Of a stretch of 45,947 nt of DNA, positions 29,855-37,032 are shown piece by piece (position 1 is the first letter of the stretch; every line of letters begins with the position of its first letter). A program made the position numbers and the translations under genes. The stretch is from NCBI GenBank assembly GCA_016717705.1, contig JADKFD010000108.1, forward strand, positions 1-45,947, read 5' to 3'. This DNA comes from Rhodanobacteraceae bacterium (lineage in GTDB: Bacteria; Pseudomonadota; Gammaproteobacteria; Xanthomonadales; SZUA-5). The notes beneath the pieces are model-generated. The model had not been told where the DNA came from. It saw nothing but the letters and a program-made list of their open reading frames with translations, and did no database searches.

Positions 29855-30100
29855 ATGTCCACGTACCCGATCGCGATTCATGCGGCCCATGCGCCGCCGC
29901 GGGTCAAGGCTTCCAGTTATCCCGTCGAGTTTGCGACGCGCCTGGCCGGTCGCGACAAACGTCCGCTGGGGGATCGCAGCGAGGGCGACGAGGCGCACTA
30001 CCCGGACGACGATCTCAAGGCCGTGTTGGTTGAGGGTCAGTGGCGATTCGCGCACCGTGACGGCCGGCCCTATCCACCGCGCGACGGGAGCCGGTCATGA
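29855..30100 (+). pseudogene. Cupin-domain protein with internal deletion
   Basis: 81 codons from ATG 29855 (AGGAG 5 bases upstream). Residues 1-40 (PPRVKASSYPVEFATRLAGRDKRPLGD) match the N-terminus, and the remainder (EGDEAHYPDDDLKAVLVEGQWRFAHRDGRPY) the C-terminus, of a cupin family of about 160 residues. The whole metal-binding barrel between them, including the GxxxxxHxH motif, is missing. The join near 29970-29976 is in frame at a GD(R) sequence that would have occurred twice in the parent gene, consistent with a short-repeat deletion of about 230 bases. The stop overlaps the next start (ATGA). Not functional as a cupin. Confidence 0.68.
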
Positions 30101-30915
30101 ACGGCCCGTCGATGAGCGCGGACGACCGCCTGGAAGACTTCGATTCGCGCGAGATCGTGCTCGACGGCGTCGCCAAGCGCGTCTACGTCGCCGGCAGCGG
30201 CCCTGGCGTCATCGTGATGACCGAGATGCCCGGCATCAGTCCCCAGGTCGCGCGTTTCAGTCGCTGGGTCCGCGATGCCGGATTTCGCGTCTACATGCCG
30301 TCCTTGTTTGGTCGCGACGGCGCGGTGCCCGGCGCTGCGGAAGGCGTGGCGGTGTTCCAGCGCGCCTGTGTCAGCGCCGAATTCCGCGCCTTCGCCCGCG
30401 ATGGGTCGAGCCCGGTGACGCAGTGGCTGCGGGCGCTGGCGCGGCTGGCGCATGCCGAGTGCGGTGGTCCGGGTGTCGGTGCCATCGGCATGTGCTTCAC
30501 CGGCAATTTCGCGCTGACCATGATGCTCGAGCCGGCCATGCTGGCCCCGGTCCTGTCACAGCCGACCTTGCCGCTGAACGATCCGGCCGGGCTGGAAATC
30601 GCGCCGGCTGAACTCGCCGCCGTCGCCGAACGACTGGACCGCGAAGACCTCAACGTGCTCGCCTATCGTTTTGCCGGGGATCGCTACTGCCGTGCGGAAC
30701 GATTTGCCGCATACCGGGAGGCACTGGGCGATCGTTTTGTCGCCCGGGTGCTACCCGATGCGGCGGCCAACTCCACCGCGCCGCCATTCTTCGAACAGGT
30801 CGTCGGATGCCCGCACAGCGTGCTGACCGCGCACCTGATCGACGCGGCAGGTCAACCGACGCTCGCCGCACGGGACGAGGTGCTGGCCTTCTTCAAGCAG
30901 CGACTCGCGCCATGA
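30097..30915 (+). CDS. Dienelactone hydrolase family protein
   Basis: 272-residue alpha/beta hydrolase. GVIVMTEMPGISPQVARFSRWVRDAGFRVYMPSLFG is the family N-terminal core, and AIGMCFTGNFALTMML contains Cys133 as nucleophile in GxCxTG, the dienelactone hydrolase variant of the elbow. LNVLAYRFAGDRYCRAERF and HSVLTAHLIDA cover the regions where the Asp and His of the triad are expected. Start ATG 30097 overlaps the preceding stop; a second ATG 15 bases on is possible. Its stop overlaps the next start too. Hydrolysis of a lactone or ester in the cytosol is inferred; no aromatic ring-cleavage gene is present. Confidence 0.87.
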   Translation: MNGPSMSADDRLEDFDSREIVLDGVAKRVYVAGSGPGVIVMTEMPGISPQVARFSRWVRDAGFRVYMPSLFGRDGAVPGAAEGVAVFQRACVSAEFRAFARDGSSPVTQWLRALARLAHAECGGPGVGAIGMCFTGNFALTMMLEPAMLAPVLSQPTLPLNDPAGLEIAPAELAAVAERLDREDLNVLAYRFAGDRYCRAERFAAYREALGDRFVARVLPDAAANSTAPPFFEQVVGCPHSVLTAHLIDAAGQPTLAARDEVLAFFKQRLAP

Positions 30916-31046
30916 ACGAACTGAACTCTCAAGTGACGCCGGCAACTCGCACCATCGAGTTCTGGTTCGACTTCGCCAGCAATTACAGCTGGGGTGACGA
31001 TCGCCTGGATGATGCCCTGGATCGCTGCGCGGAACTCAGCCGATGA
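30912..31046 (+). pseudogene. DsbA-like/2-hydroxychromene-2-carboxylate isomerase remnant with internal deletion
   Basis: A 44-codon frame. Residues up to about 26 (TIEFWFDFASNYS) are the N-terminus of the 2-hydroxychromene-2-carboxylate isomerase (DsbA-like, kappa-GST fold) family, and WGDDRLDDALDRC is its C-terminus (normally FWGxDRLExAL). About 160-170 residues between are missing, joined in frame near 30989-30991. Start and stop overlap the flanking genes (ATGA both sides), so the coupling of the operon is kept. Confidence 0.72.
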
Positions 31047-31333
31047 CCGCCATCGACTACGTGCTGATCATCCACCAGGTCAAGGACTATGCGGCCTGGA
31101 AAGTCGTGTTCGATCAGGCCGCGGCGCTGCGCAAGGCGGCCGGTGAGCGCAGTTTCACCTTGCTGCGGCATGACGAGGACGCCCGCCATGTCGTCCACTA
31201 TTCGCAGTGGAGCTCGCTTGCTGCTGCGCGCGCCTTCTTCGAATCGCCGGAACTCGTCGAGATCCGGCGTCGTGCAGGGGTCGAGGCACCGCAGTTCCAC
31301 TACTTGCGTCTGCTCGAACAAGGCAGCCTGTGA
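31043..31333 (+). CDS. ABM-like small ferredoxin-fold protein
   Basis: 96 residues with the alternating beta-alpha pattern of antibiotic-biosynthesis-monooxygenase-like (dimeric alpha-beta barrel) proteins: DYVLIIHQVKDYAAWKVVFDQAAALRKAAGERSFTLLRHDED, then HVVHYSQWSSLAAARAFFESPELVEIRRRAGV. The initial His (IIHQV) and the QWSSL segment are typical. ATG 31043 overlaps the upstream stop, and its own stop overlaps the GTG of the next gene. May be an oxygenase or a ligand-binding subunit; not assignable further. Confidence 0.8.
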   Translation: MTAIDYVLIIHQVKDYAAWKVVFDQAAALRKAAGERSFTLLRHDEDARHVVHYSQWSSLAAARAFFESPELVEIRRRAGVEAPQFHYLRLLEQGSL

Positions 31334-32193
31334 CGCCGGACCTCCGCCCGATCGGCTTCATCGGCCTCGGTGTCATGGGTCTGCCGATGGCCATGAACCT
31401 GCGACGTTCCGGTGCGCGATTGGTGGTGTGGAACCGCTCAGCGGAGAAATGCGCACCGCTCCAGGCATTGGGTGCCGAGGTGGCACCGTCCGTCTCGGCG
31501 CTGTTCGACGCCGCAGACACCGTCATTCTGATGTTGGCCACCGAGGCGGCAATGGATGCGGTGCTGGAACGCGGCACGCCGGCGTTTGCCGCGCGGATGC
31601 GCGGACATACCTTGATCAACACCGGCACCACCTCGCCCGCCTACTCGCTGGCACTCGCCGCGGATATCGCAGCGGCGGGCGGTTGCTACATCGAGTGTCC
31701 GGTATCCGGATCGGCGAAGCAGGCAAGGGCAGGGCAACTGGTCGGCATGCTGGCCGGCGATCCCGACACGCTTGCGGCCGTCCGGCCGCGGCTGTCGTCG
31801 ATGCTGCGGGACAGCTTTGTCTGCGGCCCGGTGCCATCGGCGCTGCGGATGAAACTCGCGGTGAATCTGTATCTGATCACCATGGTCACCGGGCTGTGTG
31901 AAGCCTTTCAGTTCGCTGAAGTTCAAGCTCTGGACCTGCATCAGTTCCAGGCCATTCTCGACGCCGGCCCGATGGCCAGCAGCGTGTCGACCCACAAGCT
32001 GCGCAAGCTGGTCAGCCGTGACGGTTCGGCCGAGGCGTCGATCCTTGATGTGCTGAAGAACAATCGCCTGATTGCCGACGAAGCCAGGCGCGCCGGGATC
32101 GCCAGCCCGCTGCTGGATGTCTGCCATGCGCTCTACGCGAAGGCCGTGAACCTGGGCTTGGGGCCCGAGGACATGGTCATGGTGGTGCGCTAG
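31330..32193 (+). CDS. 3-hydroxyisobutyrate dehydrogenase family oxidoreductase
   Basis: 287 residues, normal for the beta-hydroxyacid dehydrogenase family. N-terminal Rossmann motif GFIGLGVMGLPMAMNLRRSG with VVWNRS; substrate-binding CPVSGSAKQARAGQLVGMLAG (family D-A-P-V-S-G-G region, here with C-P); and KLAVNLYLITMVTGLCEAF, where the catalytic Lys of GxxxxxK-xxN is present as MKLAVN. C-terminal helical domain complete. GTG 31330 overlaps the preceding TGA (GTGA), decisive for the start. Likely reduces/oxidises a small 3-hydroxyacid or semialdehyde, last gene of the operon. Confidence 0.88.
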   Translation: MTPDLRPIGFIGLGVMGLPMAMNLRRSGARLVVWNRSAEKCAPLQALGAEVAPSVSALFDAADTVILMLATEAAMDAVLERGTPAFAARMRGHTLINTGTTSPAYSLALAADIAAAGGCYIECPVSGSAKQARAGQLVGMLAGDPDTLAAVRPRLSSMLRDSFVCGPVPSALRMKLAVNLYLITMVTGLCEAFQFAEVQALDLHQFQAILDAGPMASSVSTHKLRKLVSRDGSAEASILDVLKNNRLIADEARRAGIASPLLDVCHALYAKAVNLGLGPEDMVMVVR

Positions 32194-32311
32194 ACGGCTG
32201 AAATTTGCGGCAAAGTCCAACGCGGCTGATCGCCCCGTCCGCGCCGGAATTGATCCGCAGTCCGCCCGATCTTGCCGCTCGGGTGTCAGCCGGCCGGACC
32301 AGCATGGCGGC

Positions 32312-33721
32312 ATGCGCATCAAATTCATCTTGCCGGCATTGACCGAAGCGACCAGCCCGTTCTTCCGGCCGATCAAGTACTCCTTGTTTCCGCCGCTGGG
32401 GCTGGCCACGCTGGCGGCGTATTGCGCGCCGTCGGACCAACTGACGCTGGTCGACGAGCATGTCGAAACGCTGCGCTGCGATGACGATCCGGAACTGGTG
32501 GTGATCCAGGTGTACATCACCAACGCGCAGCGCGCCTACGAGATCGCCGATGTGTACCGGGCGCGCGGCTGCAAAGTCGCGCTCGGTGGACTGCACGTCA
32601 CGGCGCTGCCGGACGAAGCCGCGCAGCACGCCGATGCGGTGTGCTGCGGTCCGGGGGAAGAGATCTTTCCGCGCCTGCTCGCCGACATGCGTGCGGGCCG
32701 GCTGCAGGCGCGTTATGTCGCGCAGGCGCGCAGCTTGCTCGGCGTGCCGCCGATCCGCCGCGATCTGATCAAGCGCTCGCTGTATCTGGTGCCCAATTCG
32801 ATCGTGGTCTCGCGCGGCTGCCCGCACCACTGCGACTTTTGCTACAAGGATGCGTTCTTCACCGGCGGCAAGGGCTTTTACACGCAGACCGTGGATGCCG
32901 CGCTGGCCGAGATCGAGCGCCTGCCGGGGCGGCATCTGTATTTCCTCGACGACCATCTGCTCGGCCACCAGCGCTTTGCGCAGGCCTTGTTCGCCGGCAT
33001 GCGCGGCATGGGGCGATTGTTCCAGGGTGCCTCCACCGTCGATGCGATCCTGCGCGGCGACACCATCGAGCACGCCGCGGCCGCCGGTCTGCGCAGCATC
33101 TTCATCGGCTTCGAGAGCTTGTCGGATGCCAATCTCAAGGCGTCGAACAAGGGCCAGAACCTGCGCCAGGATTACCGTCAGGCGATCGAGCGACTGCACG
33201 GCCTGGGCATCGCCATCAACGGCAGCTTCGTGTTCGGGCTGGACGACGATCGCGAGGATGTGTTCGAACGCACCGTCGAATGGGCGGTGACCCAGGGCCT
33301 CACCACCGCGACCTTCCATGTGGCGACGCCGTACCCCGGCACCGCCTACCACGCGCGCATCGAGGCCGAAGGGCGCCTGCTGCACCGCGACTGGCGCCGC
33401 TACGACACGCGCCATGCGGTGTTCACGCCCAGGCACATGAGCGCGGCAACGCTGGAGCGCGGCTATTGGCGTGCGTATCGGGACTTCTATCGCTGGTCGA
33501 ACATCGCCCGCGCAGCCAGCCGCGGCGGCGCATTCGCACACCGGCTGCGGCGTTTCGCCTACGCCGCCGGATGGAAGAAGTTCGAGCCGCTGTGGGACCT
33601 GCTGATCCGCACGCGCCGGCTTGCCGGCATGCTGCCCTTGCTCGAAGGCATTCTTGATCGGCCAGCACCGGCTGCGAGTTCGCCGACCGTGGCGGACGTG
33701 CGTACCGGGGAAGCATCGTGA
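32312..33721 (+). CDS. B12-binding-type radical SAM protein
   Basis: 469 residues. N-terminal 140 residues fit the B12-binding-like domain of class B radical SAM enzymes (PPLGLATLAAYC; LVDEHVETL; ARGCKVALGGLHVTALPDEAAQHADAVCCGPGEEIF), although the cobalamin-ligating DxHxxG is not seen. The radical SAM barrel follows with Cys170, Cys174 and Cys177 in SRGCPHHCDFCYKD, then YFLDDHLL, IFIGFESLSD and GSFVFGLDDDRED, all standard. A C-terminal helical region continues to residue 469. Its stop overlaps the GTG of the sugar transferase gene. Related proteins act in hopanoid and cell-envelope biosynthesis; the exact reaction is not predictable. Confidence 0.87.
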   Translation: MRIKFILPALTEATSPFFRPIKYSLFPPLGLATLAAYCAPSDQLTLVDEHVETLRCDDDPELVVIQVYITNAQRAYEIADVYRARGCKVALGGLHVTALPDEAAQHADAVCCGPGEEIFPRLLADMRAGRLQARYVAQARSLLGVPPIRRDLIKRSLYLVPNSIVVSRGCPHHCDFCYKDAFFTGGKGFYTQTVDAALAEIERLPGRHLYFLDDHLLGHQRFAQALFAGMRGMGRLFQGASTVDAILRGDTIEHAAAAGLRSIFIGFESLSDANLKASNKGQNLRQDYRQAIERLHGLGIAINGSFVFGLDDDREDVFERTVEWAVTQGLTTATFHVATPYPGTAYHARIEAEGRLLHRDWRRYDTRHAVFTPRHMSAATLERGYWRAYRDFYRWSNIARAASRGGAFAHRLRRFAYAAGWKKFEPLWDLLIRTRRLAGMLPLLEGILDRPAPAASSPTVADVRTGEAS

Positions 33722-34350
33722 ACCGCGCCGCCGATCTGGCCTGCTGTGTGCTCGCCGCGCCGCTGCTGCTGCCGTTGTTTGCGCTGATTGCGCTCGCCAT
33801 TCGCCTGGACGACGGCGGCCCGGTGCTGTTCCGGCAGCCGCGCCTCGGTCGTGATCGACGCACTTTTCTGATCGCCAAATTCCGCACCATGCGCGACGAG
33901 CGGGTAACCCGCAGCGGCACCTGGTTGCGGCGCAGTGGCCTCGATGAGACCGCCCAGCTGCTCAATGTGCTGTGCGGCGACATGAGCTGGATCGGACCGC
34001 GCCCGCTGACACTGGCCGATGTGCAACGACTGCGCTGGACCGGCCCCGAGCACGATCCCCGATTCCAGATCCGCCCGGGCATGACCGGGCTGGCGCAACT
34101 CTACGGCGGCGTCGGCGCCGGCTGGACGCGCGGGATCGATCGCTTGTACCGGCAACAACGCGGCGCGGCGCTGGATCTGCGCATCGTGTTGTGGTCTCTG
34201 GCGGTGAATCTGCTGGGCAAGGCCCGCGTACGCGACTGGTTGCGTTCCAAGGCCCAGCGCGGAACCAGCGCTCCTCAGGAGGATGTGGTGAGCAGAGCGA
34301 ACCGCATCGATTGCGATCGCCGCCGCGGTGAAAACTCCGACCAGGGCTAG
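33718..34350 (+). CDS. Bacterial sugar transferase (undecaprenyl-phosphate sugar phosphotransferase type)
   Basis: 210 residues, GTG start overlapping the previous TGA. One N-terminal membrane hairpin (LACCVLAAPLLLPLFALIALAI), then the conserved catalytic core of the PF02397 family: DDGGPVLFRQPRLGRD, FLIAKFRTMR, SGLDETAQLLNVLCGDMSWIGPRPL and RPGMTGLAQLYGG. This is the monotopic phosphoglycosyl transferase that starts glycan assembly on a lipid carrier at the inner membrane. The last 40 residues (RSKAQRGTSAPQ...) are low complexity. No further glycosyltransferase genes follow, so it may initiate a glycan made elsewhere. Confidence 0.9.
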   Translation: MNRAADLACCVLAAPLLLPLFALIALAIRLDDGGPVLFRQPRLGRDRRTFLIAKFRTMRDERVTRSGTWLRRSGLDETAQLLNVLCGDMSWIGPRPLTLADVQRLRWTGPEHDPRFQIRPGMTGLAQLYGGVGAGWTRGIDRLYRQQRGAALDLRIVLWSLAVNLLGKARVRDWLRSKAQRGTSAPQEDVVSRANRIDCDRRRGENSDQG

Positions 34351-34506
34351 CCATCGAGTCGGATGGGTCGGCGCGCCGTTTCAGCCCGACTTGTCGCGTT
34401 GCATGTGCGCTTGCTGGCACTGGCAAGGACCATGAAGGATCTGGCACACGCCGGATGCGGCGCGGGACACTCGACAGTCACACGCATTGACCGCTTTTTC
34501 CAATCC

Positions 34507-35690
34507 TCAGGGAAGTTGGCCTGCTTCGCCGGATTCGAAGCCACCGGCGAACACATACGACGCTGGACCCGCGACAACGCGAGTGACCAGCTGTCCAGAG
34601 GCTTCGTCGCTGAGTAGCAGATCGCCGATGCCGTCGCCGGTGTATCCACCAGCGCATCCTCTGGCGAGTGCCCTTCCGCTGCGGGTTGCGCGAGCCTGCC
34701 CGTGGAGGCGGACATGGCGTTGGCGCCCTGCCTGCCCGGCGACCGAAAACACCAGATCTGCGTATCGATCCCCATTGGAATCGCCAGCCGATGTGAGCTC
34801 AAGCAGGACTTCCGATGCCGCTACTTCGTAGGAATGGAACTGACTGAGGCTGGAAGTCCCCTCGCGTTGCGAAAAAGCGCGCACCTGACGTTGTGCAAGA
34901 ACGACCAGATCGCGGCGACCGTCCCCATTGATATCGCCAGCCAGCTGAGCATCTTTCCAAAGGCGGCCCCGCCGGCAGCACCCGCCGTCGTCAAAATCTC
35001 CGGAGCCAACACGCCGGCGTCAGAGCCGCGGTAAACGAACACCGCGCCGCCGAAATTTGGCGCCGAGTTGTAGAGCGGCGCGCTGACAGCAAGGTCGCCG
35101 TAGCCGTCGCCATTGATGTCGCCACAACTGACAGCCGTGCCGAACTCGGCTGATGATGCAGCGATGACGATGCGGCCTGGATTGTTGGCTGGGGTGCCGT
35201 TCTCGGAGATCTGGTAAGCACTCCTGCCTGCCAAGTCTCGCTGATCACCCGCAGATTGCAGGCCGCTGCAGGAATCCTGAATAAGCCAGGGCTGGCGCCT
35301 TGTGTGAGTCCGCGCTCGCTGCCGCGATCCCCAAGACCTGCGCAGGGAAACCCACGGCAGATCTGCCAACCATCACCATCGCCAATGGGGCTGACCCGCC
35401 CGGGACCCAATGCGTCGAGCATCAGTGCTGGCGTTGCTGCAGCGGTCAATGGGCCGAAGTAAACGAGAATCTGTGAGCCCGTCACGGCGAAATCCTGGTG
35501 ACCGTCGCCGTTGACATCGCCGAGCCCCACGGGACTGCCTACACCGGGCAAACTCGTAGGAGCTGCGGAGCGCGAATGCCCAGGTGCCAGGCAGGGCAGA
35601 AAATTTCCGCGCTTGCAGAGGGACATAAAGAGCTCGTCGGGGTGGGCGGTGTGACTTCGCCAAGGAAGAGGAACGCCGAAACAAGGCCCT
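34507..35690 (-). pseudogene. FG-GAP repeat surface protein, frameshifted
   Basis: At least three reading frames contribute pieces of one exported calcium-binding repeat protein: GLGDVNGDGHQDFAVTGSQILVYFGP near 35490, CGDINGDGYGDLAVSAPLYNSAPNFGGAVFVYRG near 35090, SAGDSNGDRYADLVFS near 34780 and GYTGDGIGDLLLSDEASG near 34620. These are the DxNGDGxxDxxV loops of FG-GAP/integrin-type beta-propeller blades. The C-terminus, VFAGGFESGEAG, has the 'xxGFE' motif. Indels break the gene near 34830 and 35300. The N-terminus and signal peptide were not clearly identified. Confidence 0.68.
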
Positions 35691-36049
35691 CCGCAGTGCG
35701 GGGCGGGATGCTATCCGAACCCTGCCGAAAACTGCAAACTACTGCAAACACACATCGATTGATGCGCCCTACTGGCCTCATCGCGGATTGTTGAATCGAG
35801 CATCAGTGAATCGCACCGCGCGTTGCGTTTGACCGGGAGTGTGCTCACCGCAGGAAGTTGGCCTCAAGCGACCGCGCAAGTCAGGGAGACGGCGCCAGAG
35901 GCCGTTCAACGCCGACCCGTGCAGTCGGACCACGCACAAGGTGGCTGGTCTGGCGTACGGGTTCGCGCCTAGTCACGCAGCCCGCGAGGCGGGCAACGTG
36001 ACCTAACCCGACTTCGCCGATTCGGCCCCGCGCGAAATTTAGGGGTTGA
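35691..36049. other. Intergenic region with one REP copy
   Basis: No gene is supported. At 35972-36006 there is a palindromic element (core GCAGCCCGCGAGGCGGGC, ending AACGTGACCTAA) that matches, in reverse complement, most of the left arm of the REP pair at 42982-43074. Confidence 0.6.
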
Positions 36050-36955
36050 TCGGGGGGCCCCGCAGGGGAAACTACGCCCCACAGGGGGGGGGGGCCGGGG
36101 AGGGGGGGCGGCCCCCGGGGGGAGGCCCGGGGGGAAAAGGAGGAGGAGAAGCAAAAAGAGGGGGGGGGGGCCGGCCCGGGGGGGGGGGGGGGGCACCACG
36201 CCCCCCGGGGGGCGCGGGGGGGGGGACGGGGACCGCCCGGCGAAGCTCCCCCGGGCCCCCCGCGGCGGCCGGGGGCGGGGGGCCCCGGGGGCTTCTCCCC
36301 GGAGGCGGAAGGCCCGGGAGGAGACGGGGAGGGGGGGGTCCGGGGGGGGAAAGGAAAGGGGGGAGAAGGGGGGGGCGCGGGGGCGGCGTTAAGTCCGGGG
36401 GACTGGTCCGGCCCCCCGGTGCAGGGGGAGGTTTCCCGACCGGGCCGCGGCGGGGGGGGGGGTTGGCGCCCAGGGGCGGGGAGGGGCCGGCGCGGGGGGA
36501 GGGGGGGGGAGGGGGGGCCGGGGGCCCGGGGCGAAGGGGGCGGCGCGGGGGGGGGGGAAAAACCCAACGGGAAGGGCCGGGCCGCGGGGGTATTACCGCC
36601 CCCGGGACCAGCGCCCCCCGGGGCGCGGGGGGGGGGGAGCCCCTCCACAAGGGCGGGGGGGGCGGGGGGAGGGGCCCCCACAGAGGCCGGGGGGGGCGGC
36701 GGTCCCGGCCCCGGGGGGCCGGGCACCCGGGGCCACCCCCGGGGGGGGCCGCGGGGGGCGGGGGGGGGCCCCAAGGCCCCCCCCGGGGGGGGGGCGGGGG
36801 GTGGAACACCAGAACCCGGGGTGGGGCCGGGCCGGGGGGGAACGGGGGAGGGGGGCCAAGGGGGGGGAACGGGGCCGGGGGGGGGGAGAGGGGGGGCGGG
36901 ATGCCCCTGGGGGGCCTCTGTGCCAGGCCTGGGGGACGGTCCATCCCCCCGCCGC
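36050..36955. other. Almost pure G/C tract, probably artefact
   Basis: About 900 bases with long G runs on the plus strand, very few A or T, and stop-free frames on both strands that translate to poly-Gly/Arg or poly-Pro. There is no codon periodicity and no domain. The pattern resembles poly-G base calling or an assembly of such reads. I would mask it. Confidence 0.85.
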
Positions 36956-37032
36956 CGACTGGTTCGCGCCGGAAGGGCGCAGGGGCGGGCTAACTTGCCG
37001 CTGATCCGGATGGCCTTGTGCCAGCCCCGGGC

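Noticed and set aside
36046..36993. Long Gly-rich and Pro-rich open frames
   Set aside because: They exist only because the tract lacks A and T and hence stop codons; both strands are open at once.
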